Below are positions 34,154 through 45,665 of a stretch of 64,000 nucleotides of DNA, piece by piece (the stretch's first letter is position 1; each line of letters starts with the position of its first letter). A program made the position numbers and the translations under genes. The notes beneath the pieces were generated by a model. That model was given only the letters and a program-made list of their open reading frames with translations, did not search any database and was not told where the DNA came from. The DNA is from Blastomussa wellsi (Eukaryota > Cnidaria > Anthozoa > Scleractinia > Plerogyridae): assembly GCA_947652115.1 (NCBI GenBank), contig OX393567.1, forward strand, positions 1,776,114 through 1,840,113, in the 5' to 3' direction.

Positions 34154-37100
34154 ATGTGGGACGGCATCAAAAGTTTTCTTCGACGACACAGACGGAAATT
34201 TTTCATAACAGGAGCCATTGTCGGTGGAGTTTATTTGCTTGGTCGCTATGCAAGATGGCGCCTCGCAGAATGGCAACGTCTACAAGAAATGGAGTATGTC
34301 GAACAAGCGAGGAAACAGCACCACTTCGAAAGCAATCTCAGGACTTGCACCATCACGTTTTACTCTCTGGTGCCAAATTTACGCGATGCATTGATGGATA
34401 AGCTTAATTGCGAAGCCATAACCGCGAAGCTTCGCGAGCGACCTTCGAACAAGTTGGAACTGTGGGAACAGCTGAAAGTTCTTAGTTTCACACGTACGGT
34501 AGCATCAATCTACTCGTCGTGTATGCTGTTTGTGTTGTTGAGAGTGCAACTGAGCATTGTCGGAGGCTACATGTATTTAGACAGCTTGATTGTTTCTGGA
34601 GAAGGCTCAAACGGAAAGAAAGTGCATATCGCTCAAGGGCTGCAGAAGAAGTATCTTTCTCTCGTCACCTACCTCTTGGGCGATGGGCTCGATTTCCTCA
34701 TTGAAGAAATCAGTAGAGCAATAGAAGGTAAAAAATAAATACAAGATCTCTAAAATGAGTTATTTTCAGGTGCAAAGAGAAAGAAGATCCTGGTTTCCTT
34801 AAAAGCATGTAGTGACTCGGACTTTGTGGCAACATTTTACTGACTTTGTGACTCTTGACAACCACAAATGCCTTGGGGCAGAGCATTTGAATAGAAAATC
34901 TGAGCTCAGTTCAAATGCCCTCCCTATGCCTGGCTTCCCCCCCCCCACATACACCCCACTCCCTGCTTAACATTGGTTGGTGCATTAAATTTGATGGTAC
35001 CCATTTCTGCACCTGGATGAGGAGACGAGAGTCGCTATTGGTGTTGTGCCCAGTCACACAGCATAGTGTCCCAGCCAGGGCTTGATCCCGGACTGCCCAA
35101 TCTGGAGACCAACCATTCTCATCCTCAGAGCTCAGGAGCATTTTGGTCAGCGTCAAGGGTCAAGACCTCTGGAATGTTCACAATTGGCGCATGCTCACAG
35201 TTTGGGGGCAACCAGAGGACTCAATCCCTGACACAGACCGTGAAGATCGTGGGCTTTGGGGACAAGAATGGGATCTACAGTACCACACTAGCCATGTATT
35301 TGGCCACTTTGCTTCCTTGGAATGGAGAACTACCCTTTATTTCTCAGACTCACCCTGCAGTGCATTCCTGGGCACCGTCAGAGCAGGTAGTCTGGTGAGG
35401 AGCTAATTAATTTGTAATGTCCTTGTCACCAGCTTTCCCTTACTAGGGGAGATTTTGTTAATGGATATGCCTTTCCCCAGGAGTTTGGAAATCTTTCTTA
35501 TGAGGGCATTTCCCTGGGGTTTTCTTATGTACATTCTCCATATGGATTCTCTTCTTCTATACTTTAAACATTTTAACAAAGTCATAGTTTTTTTACTTAG
35601 GGGTGAATTTCATGGAAGCCCCCTTGATATTTGCAATCGTGGCAGAACTGAATAAATAGGAATATAATTTGGTTTTATCAACTGGGTTGATAATGTGAAT
35701 TGGCCAACGTAAAGAGATTGAAGAGCTGACATTTCATGCGTTAGCCCTTCGTCGGAGCGAATCGACGAAGGGCTAACGCTCGAAACGTCAGCTCTTCAAT
35801 CTCTTTACGGTGGCCAATTGACATTATCAACCCAGTTGATAAAACCAAATTATATTGTTATACTTCCCACCAACACAGCACCACAGTTTCTTTAGAAACT
35901 TACCTCCTCTATGAATAAATAGGAACTCCATCTAACTATTAAGTCACAGTTATAGGTAAACTGTGAGACAAAAATATTTTGATAAGGAAAATTGTGTTTG
36001 TGAGGCAGTCTTTCACAAATTTGACTTAATTCATTTTTTTCAGACATTTTAGGGGAAATTTCATTAAAAGATAAGTTCAGCCATATAGAACTCATCAGAC
36101 TTGTCAATCATATCAGACAGTCAGTAGAATTTTCAAACCGCAGTTTACCTAGTAAAAGAAAATCCCCAGACGTTGCAAGCCACGGAGTAACAAATGGCCA
36201 TCTACACAGTACACCACTCCAAAAATTCATGCTTCCATCAGACGTTGAAAGTTTGTGTGGTTCAATTGGTGAAGAAGCAGATGACAACTTTAACAATATT
36301 GTTGGAGAAACGCTTGATATTTTGGACAGTGATGACTGCAGTAACGTGTTAAAGATGTGTTTGGATGCTGGGTTTTCCCATGTTATGTGTAACATGATTC
36401 CCTTCTTCCAAGTTGAAGAACTAGGTGAGTTTATAAAGCAGTTCATTGATTTGATTTTTGAGGGGGACAGGAGGCAGGAAGCTGGGAGAATAAGGGATAG
36501 GAGGCTTACAGGAGACAGGTGGGGAGCAGGATTCCTAAGTTTTGTTTGAACCTGGAAAAATCGGGAAAGTTTCACAAAATGTGGAATATGTTGCAATAAA
36601 AGTAAAACAAAGAGGTGGGAGCCACAAAAGGCAAGAGCCGCTTCAGACCCCTTGCCCTCCAAATAATTCAGATTGTTCAGTATTTAATCTAGATAATTAT
36701 TCTTTCATGTGAATATGTGTACACTGCCAAGCAGACTTCTGTTTGCAAACAGACTTGATCTGTATTGTACAGCTGAAGTGTAAAAGTGAACAATAGTGCT
36801 GTCAACATTCTATTATGGGTTATGGTGTTTCCTGGACTGAAGCTCATAGTGGCTCACTGCAAGAGGAGGAGATCTCATTAATGTACAAACTCATGCTTTC
36901 TCCTTCTGCAGCATTGAAAAATGTTGAACTTTGATCAACCAATGGTGTACACTTTTACACTTCTTACATGTACATGTAAAACTTATTTAGTCTGTGTCAC
37001 TTTCTCGCTGCTTCATCACAGATGCTGTGTTGTTGTCTACTTATTACTCCTTAACCTAGCTTCAATTTAAGCATTTATAAATTATACAAAAAAACTAATG

Positions 37101-37635
37101 TGATTTTTCTCCCACCCTCAGCTCATTAACCCTGAATTCAACAATATTTTGGCAGAAGTCAGGTTTAGGGCAGGAGACATTTCAGATTTCAATTTTCAAC
37201 AAACAACCCGAAGCTAAATTAGACTGAAAGCAAATAAATATGGTAACGCAAAATTTGGGGGTGATAAGATGAGATGTGCCACATCTGTCCCATGCAGCGC
37301 GTCTCGTCATCTCATCTCAAATTTTGTGTGACCATACTTTTTCGTTTCACACTGGATGGTCTAAGGAAAAAAGGATTGTAGGTCTTTTGTGGGTCACCAT
37401 GAGTTAAGTATCTATTTAACTGTATTGTTCTTCAGATCTTGGTGCTGTTGGTGGTGTTGAGCGTGAACCATCGCTTGATCTCCCATTGGCCAAAATTATT
37501 CCCATCATTAATGGACAAGTCAACCACATCTTATGTGATTCTGATAACAACTACTTCCAAGACTTGTTCAAAGTTGGCAGTGCAAGAGAATTTGCTGCAA
37601 ATGTTTATGAAGCATTCAGCCTTGAAGTGGACTAG
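34154..37635 (+). CDS. PEX3: Peroxisomal biogenesis factor 3, 3 exons, 384 aa
   Basis: Peroxisomal membrane docking receptor for PEX19 that imports peroxisomal membrane proteins. Exons are 34154-34727, 36044-36424 and 37436-37635; both junctions are phase 1 and the sum is 1155 nt (human protein 373 aa). A basic N-terminus (RRHRRK) precedes a membrane segment at about 16-33 (FFITGAIVGGVYLLG). HFESNLRTC and NKLELWEQLKVLSFTR follow; the tryptophan falls at residue 104, the position of the PEX19-binding Trp104 of human PEX3. VQLSIVGGYMYLD and LLGDGLDFLIEE are family hallmarks. Exon 3 ends with LAKIIPIINGQVN and FAANVYEAFS. Residues 210-260 are a variable Ser/Lys linker. The start is the first ATG of a clean exon (AACATGTGGG). 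Confidence 0.95.
34990..35275 (-). mobile_element. Inverted SINE fragment followed by CTCGTCC-type MITE remnant in PEX3 intron 1
   Basis: 34990-35125 is, on the minus strand, a SINE of the 18709 family (GGTCTCCAGATTGGGCAGTC, GGTACC-type body). 35112-35275 has degraded MITE ends ATTCTCATCCTCAGAGCT and GGGCTTTGGGGACAAGAAT. Neither encodes a protein. Confidence 0.5.
35661..35912. mobile_element. Inverted-pair copy of hammerhead-like retroelement with 11-13 bp TSD
   Basis: Two head-to-head halves: TATAATTTGGTTTTATCAAC at the left is mirrored by GTTGATAAAACCAAATTATA, with GACGAAGGGCTAACGCTCGA at the centre. A tail continues to CCTCCTCTAT. GAATAAATAGG(AA) occurs at 35650-35662 and 35913-35925, a clear target duplication. 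It is in PEX3 intron 1. Confidence 0.75.
36765..36965. mobile_element. Possible MITE in PEX3 intron 2
   Basis: GAAGTGTAAAAGTG (36774-36787) and CACTTTTACACTTC (36949-36962) are perfect inverted repeats bounding about 160 bp. A second, shorter inverted pair lies at 37238-37338 (TATGGTAACGCAAAATTT and AAATTTTGTGTGACCATA). Confidence 0.5.
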
Positions 37636-38248
37636 AAACACAACCTACAGAACATACAAGCCCTTGATTGAGGTGGCATTTACGAATGGTCGTCTCTCTG
37701 TCTAGTGCATCAGGGGGTGGGATCTTAGGGATTTGAAGTTTCCACTTTCCTAAATCTTCTCTGTCACTTCTCATTTCCTTCACACTAGCCTGGTCAGAAA
37801 TGTTCCTGTTTTGGCATATTCAATTGCCTTCAAATACATTTTCTCCCATTTTTAGCACTTACCAAAAGTAATAGTGCAGATGTCCTTTATAGATTTATTA
37901 GTTAATCTTATTATCCCATCAATGATTAACTTCTCATTTCTACATCAATACAAAGCATGCATACATGACAGTAAAGTAACTGATCACCAAGATATAAGTG
38001 TATAAGATAACCACATATTCATCAAATTATGTAGATATTGTGGTTCAATTTATGCTTGGTTAAAATGTTCTTTTCTTTTGTTATTGGGTATGTTATACTG
38101 TATCATAATTAATTGCTAGTGATACAGAAAGTTTGACCCTGTAGGGTGGCCAAATTGAACCAACTCTTTACGAGCCTAGACGGCAAGATTATCCTGTTTT
38201 TTGGCCTTGTGTCACTGCTGAAAGCAGAGTACTTATTGGCAGCGTGAA

Positions 38249-38589
38249 ACCACAGGTAGCCCAAGCTCGATATATGAGCAGCCATTATGTTGACCTGTGC
38301 ATTGTTACGTGACTCGAGCTATTTGCATATTTGTAAGGATTTTTATGGGGAAAAAACGAAAAATTAAGCGTTGAATGCCAGTAAAACCGCTCACCTGAAC
38401 TCCTGCGTTGCTTTCTTTGTGTGCTGTATGGGTTTTTAAATGGAAGTAAAACTACACTAAATCACTCCAGCGGCATTTATTTCTTTCCTCATACAAATTC
38501 TTATAAATATGCAAATCGCTCGAGTCACGTAACAATGCAAAGGTCAACATAAGAGCTGCTCATATATCGAGCTTGGGCTACCTGTGGTG
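38249..38589. mobile_element. MITE with TIRs of about 95 bp
   Basis: ACCACAGGTAGCCCAAGCTC continuing through CGATATATGAGCAGC at the left is matched by GCTGCTCATATATCGAGCTT and GGGCTACCTGTGGT at the right. Similarity extends through GTTACGTGACTCGAGC. The interior has no ORF. Downstream of PEX3. Confidence 0.85.
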
Positions 38590-38988
38590 AAACAACAACC
38601 AGAAAAACGACTACTTTTACAGGCTAAAATGAGCCATGTCACAATAATTATGTTAAGTCATTCTTTGTGATGTGTAGTCTTCAAATTGAGCAAACACAAA
38701 AGGTATTACTTACAATATAAACAGGAGCAAAGCTGGTCACTTTTTTGAAAGATCCAGATGTATTACAAATAATTCATACTTGCAGAATTTAAATAAAATT
38801 ATGTATTTGTAGTAAAAAGTAGAGAGTAAATACATCAATGTTGAAGATAGTTTATTTATTTTTTAGATTATACAGATTCTTGTTAAAATATTTTCTTCTC
38901 ACTGCAGATACATCATTCATGTTATGGCACAAATATTGAAACATTTGCGCCTAAGTATATGCCATTTGTAGATATCCATAACGTTTTT

Positions 38989-39132
38989 CACCGAATGCAA
39001 ATATGGCGGAAACAAAACGAACCAAATCGACAAGGAAGCTTTCTGGTCAAAACATCGAGGACTGACTAGCCTCGCTTTCATGCGACTCGTCCTGGGCGAC
39101 AACCGTGTGGTACTCCATATTTGCATTCGGTG
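38989..39132. mobile_element. MITE with 18-bp TIR
   Basis: CACCGAATGCAAATATGG and CCATATTTGCATTCGGTG are perfect reverse complements bounding 144 bp. No coding capacity. Confidence 0.75.
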
Positions 39133-39521
39133 TATAAGGTGAATGTAACATTTATCTTATTCAAACATTCTTTGTGTTTAATATGTATTTTATGTAGTAA
39201 GGATGGGCTGCAGTAAGCAGTCCCCACGCACAAACGGGTGATAGATAACGTTTGTCATCGCTGAACTGTGTAATAAATTCTGTTTGAGTAGTACTTTATG
39301 TCGTCCCGAATATTTGGACTACCGTACTGAATTTTTTAAAGACATTCTCAAAAACATCTGAAGCTCCCCGAGATTTTAGCTACATCACTTCGTGTTTCTC
39401 CGAAAAAATCCCGAGTCTCCCGAATCCCGGCAAAATGTTCAGATTCCTGTAGAAATGTTGTTTTTCTCTCGAAACGGGCCTTCTTAGCGTTGACACCATT
39501 TTCCTGACTATCAGAAGTACA

Positions 39522-39633
39522 CTCCGATGCTCCGACGAAGGGCTAACGCTCGAAACGTCAGCTCTTGAATCTCTTTACGGTGGCCAATTGACATTATCAA
39601 CCCAGTTGATAAAACCAAATTATATTTTTATAC

Positions 39634-39678
<45 letters not shown>

Positions 39679-39682
39679 CTAT
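39522..39682 (+). mobile_element. Short hammerhead-like retroelement copy flanked by CAGAAGTACA
   Basis: Single orientation, not an inverted pair. It opens with GATGCTCCGACGAAGGGC, continues GCTCGAAACGTCAGCTC, and ends CCCCTCTAT like the other copies. (CTAT)CAGAAGTACA occurs on both sides (39508-39521 and 39679-39692), marking a complete short insertion of about 160 bp that starts at the ribozyme-like core. Confidence 0.75.
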
Positions 39683-39699
39683 CAGAAGTACAGTCCAGT

Positions 39700-42600
39700 T
39701 TCCCGTTTATTCTTCTGCAGCACCAATAATTCTTGGTGCTGACCAAAAGGATCGCGGCTTCTGAGAACAAGAATGTTTTCCCGCTTTTGACGGATACCAT
39801 TAATGAATTAGTTTAGCTCCATTAACATGTAAACTTGAAACATATTTGTGGCACCTGACGGAATATTAGCGAGCTCTCATCTCAAACAAAACGAGAAATT
39901 AGCGCCAAATAAGCTGCTCATAAACAAACAAACTCCTTTATCTGCTGCACTTTGTCAGTAAAACAATGCGTCCAATTTCCCAAAAAACAAACACGCTTCT
40001 TGGTGTTTTAATTAAAACAAGAAACTGCTCACTCAGTATACTTGAAGCCTTCCTCTAATGACAGCAAACAGTCTTAAAATGATCCGTAAAATGCCACTCT
40101 CAATTAGAGAGAAAATGGATAAGTTTGTTCGGCAGACGGCTTCTTTTGTTCGTGTCGAGCGCAAGGGTGAATTAGTAAACTGGAATTAAGAATGCCCCAC
40201 GCGGGCTTAACAGACACAAGAGAATCGAGGTCTTTGAAAAGTGCTTCGACTCAGCCAAAAGGTACTTAAACTCTCAAGACAGTAATGATATCGCAATAAA
40301 AGTGGACATTTGAAGGATATTGTGTCAAACAAGTTGTGAAAAAACAAGGTAAGCGAGTTAACAAGTTAACTTGTCGAAACTTGAGATAATCAATTTGTTG
40401 AATTATTGAAGAAGCAGGCAGAAAACTTCGAATTTATAAACCGACACGTGTTTCACCGGAAGGCAAATGCTTGTCAGCGTCACTTTTTCGCTTTACTTCG
40501 ATATTATTGCTTAAAATAGTTAGCTGTAATGAAAACTTGATTCTTGTTCAGTTTGTTTATAATGGCCAACATAGAAACCGACATTCATATTTCTACCTCT
40601 CTATTCATACAAGCAATCAATTATCGAAGTGGGAATCTTGACTATAACCAGATAACGATGCATACCGTGACAACTTGGTTTAGTCAGGCTAATGATACGA
40701 GAATATTGTCTGACGGCTCAATTCGATTCGACAGTCAATGTTTGGCATGCTTTATTGGAACGCAAAACTGGGCGATAATCAAATTTTGGAAGCAAGTACG
40801 TATCTCATAAATTAAATTGCTACATTTCGACTGAATTATCATTCTCCTTTTTCATAAGCCCCAGACGATCGGGGGATTTCAATGAGTCCCGACCGTCCCG
40901 AGTTTAGTCCTGTTTTTCGGAAAAATGCTAGACGGTAGAGAGTTGGTAACGAGCTAAAACTATCGCTGACCCCCTCGACAGCATCGGCACATCTTTGGGA
41001 CACGCAGGGATAATAATAGAAACGCTTCCGATTTTCCCTTGTAATCGGCCATGCCAGATGATCGGGGATACCTGGCCGGGACGGTCGGTAATTCAAGAAA
41101 CAGTGAAATCCTTCATCGTCTGGGATGGCCGCATCGATAATCATATAAACACCAATTTCAAGAATACAATTTATAAATTTGTAATTTAGTACCTACATGT
41201 CGCTTCCGAAATTAAAGAAATGTAATTGAATATCCAAAAAGTTTTATTAGCCGTTCAGCATCATTCTTAGCTCTTGCAGATTTCTGAGGTGGGTTTCAAT
41301 TCAATAATATTCTAAAACGCGATTAATATGTTCCCCAGCAGCACAATTTCCATTCCATTTGCAAGAAACCTTTCAAAATAGTGGTAAAATTAATAATAAT
41401 CATATTCTATGAATCTACTCCCTCTAGCAATTAACGAGGACACGTGAACACTGTCGTGAATTTGAAAGCTTACAAAAGAAAGAGATTGACAAAATTCTCA
41501 TAAAGAGCGAAAATCACAGGAACCTTTATTTCAACTGAATGTGTATTCTCTGAATTCAAAAATCGGTTAATTCAAATTTGTTGTTGCAACCTACAAACGA
41601 GTTAGAAATTCTGGCCAACATTCTGAATATATTTTTAATAATGGCATACAGTATCCGTCTTTTTAAACATGCCAAATAAATCGAAACGAGCTTTGAAAAT
41701 CTGATATATTCAGTCCAAACCGAAGAAAAGTTCTTTAAACAAAGATTTTAGAAAAACGCACTGGTAGTTCCATTTGCAATAAACCGTTCAAAATCGTACC
41801 AAATAGAACATGACCCGTTCTCCTTGACTCCACTCCATGCACGTCAGTAACGGGGCGGGAATCGTGAATTTGTAAGGTCAGGCATACATGTGTCAACCTG
41901 CACGCGAAGAACATGAAACATTTTCATTCACTCGAAATCTGTCGACTTTTGCTGCAATCTAATCGTGCTAGTAACTGCACATAGCGATCTACGAAATATG
42001 ATATTTTTAATCACTAAAATCGTTAAAACGGTGTTTTGTGAAATACCACAAAACATGTACTTGTGCTTGTAAGCTAGATCAGGCATTGAAAATGAAATAA
42101 AAGTTTAGTTTTGACATTGAAAATCTATACTACCGAGGCCTGTCACATTTGGGTGCAATCTGTTTCTGCTTTAAATTTAATTTGGAATTTGAAAAAGCGT
42201 TTTTGGAATTAAAAAGCTCTTTGAGATCAAATCGGTCAACTTCTTACATTTATACATGGTGTTGATTTCTTTATTTTCTTAAGTTTTCTCATTAGTTTTA
42301 TGTAGTAAAATTGTTTACATAGTAAAATGAAATATTATGTGTACTTGGCTTTGCGAATACAATCTGAATTATCATTGTTATAAGCACTGTAAATAAAGAT
42401 GTTCGTATAAAACATGACATGACAAACAAAACAGAAATAATTATTTCAATCATCTGCAAGCCATACGGCTCAATACTACGTACAAAGCAGATCAAAATCT
42501 GCCACTGCATCTAGGTAAGCTTCATGTGTTTTGTTGTTTCTGTTAAAACAGTTTTTGAAAATCTAGTTTCGCTGAAGTTCTCTATTTTTCAACATCTATA

Positions 42601-45600
42601 ATTCTTTCAAGTTGATAGATTTCCTGGTCTGGTAAAAGACAAAGTTTATTTTCATAAAAACGAGACAGTATTCAGTGATTTGCACGTTTCCTTTTTTCTA
42701 GGACGGCTATTACCCATGTATTAAAATTTTGAGTTCTTTTTGAACGGCAACCATGAATTTAACTTGGACGAATCTGTGCAAAATAAAATTTGGTAGCGCT
42801 CGGTGGTGACCCAGCCATGCTGATTCAAACAGTTTGTTATCTCAGCTTTCAAGAAGTATGGCCGTTAACAACTTAAGCAGGAAAACCCGCAAATATAAAA
42901 GGCTTTTAGAAATTCCAAGCCTGAGAATGCTGGAGGAACCGAAATTGGCTGCCGTAACTACGGTTTTTAACGTAAAACGAAATAGGATATTGTATTTCTC
43001 AGGGACTTTGAGCTTTTAAAATATATCTGACATATTATTGATAGATCTCTTGGCTATCCGCTACTCGTAGCTTATGACTTTCGCTTGCCAGCTAATTTTT
43101 TTTGCGTTCACCCGCAGTCTATTCTGTTAATACTTGAAAAATTATATGCAATAATTATTGATACTTCGATTTTTTGAAGAGAATGGTCGAGAATCAGTAA
43201 CAAAACCTCTTTGCTTGGGGTATAAGGCTTTCAACGTGAAGTGATTATTGCTCAATTGTTATCAGTTTTATTTTGAGGGGTAAACTCGAGCTGGACGAAT
43301 GAACGCACAACATAATTTTAGTTTAAATGGACGATTTTTTCCTTAATTATATAACACGTTAAAATTCCTTTTGAAGAACACAATTTCAAAATTAGAAACA
43401 AATGCGAGGTGAAATATTAATTTAAAAACTGTGAATTGCAATTTTTGTTACAAACCATTGTAATGCCATGGCTGTCACAAGCCGTATACAACCCGTTGTT
43501 TTCCAATCTCTTTACAATTTAAATTGAAATGAAAGCGATTCAGCTGGCAAAATTTGCATGTGTAAAAAATAATAAAAGAGCACAATATTCAAGAGCGAAT
43601 AAATATCACTTTGAGAGCAAAATAAGCAACATTTTATAATGTCACCGTCCTAACAAAAAAGCTTAAATGAATTATTAGCACAATATGAAGGTATTGACTC
43701 AAAGCGACACCTCAAAATATCACCAAGAAAATTGACAGAAATCTCAAAAGACGCCCTCGAAACAATAGTGATAAGTTAGCTTACCAGTTTTCCAACAGGT
43801 TATGTAAACGTTACTTTCCCAAAAGGTGTCATTAATAGAGATTTAAATTTTTAACATCTACTTAAACAAGCTGGTTTGGAGAAATAACACATGATTGTTT
43901 TGCGAGTAAAAGCGGATAGATTACACTCTTAGCCATAAGGAAGACAGGTTAAAACATTTTCCCCGCTGTGAAATGACATGTCGTTGGAGTCTACCTAGTC
44001 TTAGAAAAGACCAAAGCATCTATTGGTTGTTCACTCCCTGCATATTATTACTGAACAAAAGTTAAAACTTTGCACTTTGAAAAGACATTCACGAATTCGT
44101 CTTGCTGACGAAAAAGCTGAAAAGCGGTTTCAAAGGGAAAGTAAGTAGTTGAATCGAGTTGAAAATTCTGCTGAAATGTTTAGAATTCTAGAAATTTATG
44201 TGTTCATGTGTGTTGTTACTATACAAAGAACGGCGTGATTTTCAGTGCCAGCGTTTTGCGCCGATGAAGCTAAAATAGGATTGAGGAAAAAGGGAATGTC
44301 TTTTAACGCAACTTGAACAGCCTTTAGGTTTTCGTAGCGTTTATCACCCAGCGCGTATATTTATGCGTTTACGTTTTACAGATATACGATGCAACAATGA
44401 TTTTCTTTTCAGGTGGGCACATGGTGTTGGCAAACAAATTTTGTCGTCCTCTTGACAAGTGTAAAGTTTACTCTGAGGAGTGATAGTTGAACTTTACACG
44501 CCCTTTCCAACCAGTTCGCCGAGGGAAAAACTCGCATCGAATAAAAAATTATATTGGAATCACAGAAGTGGCAACTTTTTGGAATTCAGTTTAATTTGCG
44601 TCAACTCATATCCTACTACAATAAATGCGTAAGCCTAAGAATTTTCTTCTGTGTAGGGAAATTCTAAATTGCGATTTTTAAAATAGTATTCAGTGGATTT
44701 GCGTCTTCAAGGTTTCTTTCAGTCCGGGGGATATTTCACTATCACCACGAGGGTCGCGTGTGATATAATTTAAACAAGCTTAGCACCAGGATGCATTTTT
44801 GGTTATTATTGACTAAGTGTGGGGTCCATATGTAAAAATATTGACCTCATTCTTCTCTGTGTTCACATGTGGGCCTAGACGAACTGAAATGGAGGTCCGG
44901 ATGAAAAGCAAGTTATCCAGATTATAAAAAAACATCTGGAATACTCGAACAATTTATCAAATCTGGATTATGCACATTACAGAAAACTCCCTCAAAGACA
45001 GCAGTACGGGGAGGGAAATTAGTCGTATACAGCTGGCGTAAAAACTTTCCGGTCATTTTTTTATTGAAAAAAAAAATCGAATGAGAATATGAAAACTTTG
45101 TGGCTACTTTAACAAAGATACGGAAATGCAGATCTTGATCAGCACCAATAACAAAAATAAAGTTATTAAGACGTAATTTGGAAGTTTGTGTTCTATTTCT
45201 TTATGAATTAAACAACCACGCCTTTGTGTTTACGCGACCTTTGACGAAGATATAACCTCGGTTATTTTTCTTCGTTCACCTTGGGAGAATCACGTAAATA
45301 ATTCGATTTGTTGGCTTTGTTGGCTTTAATTCTGTTCCACAATGAGTCCGCGTGCGGGAAAAATAGCTTTATTTCCATGAATGGGGTTTCTTGCACGAAC
45401 ATTAGTTTTGACGCTGAAGCAAAGATAACTCGGCAATCGTCAATATTAAATTTTCAGTACTTTAAGACCGTTAATTCTTTAATGTTGTCAGTAAATTTCT
45501 TGATTTCTACTTAAGTTTGTTGTTTAAAGGGCGTAACGGAGCGTTGTTATAATCAGTATGCAGTCACGTGGAATGCTTTGACTAAATGAAGTATCTAACG
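39700..45600. other. Gene-poor AT-rich intergenic region between PEX3 and the RASSF-like gene
   Basis: No supported protein or RNA gene. 40858-41120 is a MITE-like palindrome (CCAGACGATCGG, GACCGTCCCG at the left; CGGGACGGTC, ATCGTCTGGG at the right). Short ORFs are unremarkable and AT-biased. Confidence 0.6.
40858..41120. mobile_element. MITE-like palindrome
   Basis: CCCAGACGATCGGGGGATTT with GAGTCCCGACCGTCCCG at the left is mirrored by CCGGGACGGTCGGTAATTC and GAAATCCTTCATCGTCTGGG at the right. Confidence 0.55.
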
Positions 45601-45665
45601 TTGTTTGAACCATCTTTTAGATTTTGCTGAGATCTTGAAATTGAAAGGAGAGAAGTGAATTGGAC

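Noticed and set aside
36108..36662. 184-codon open frame on the minus strand
   Set aside because: Antisense shadow of PEX3 exon 2; the plus-strand frame is clearly PEX3 with matched splice sites.
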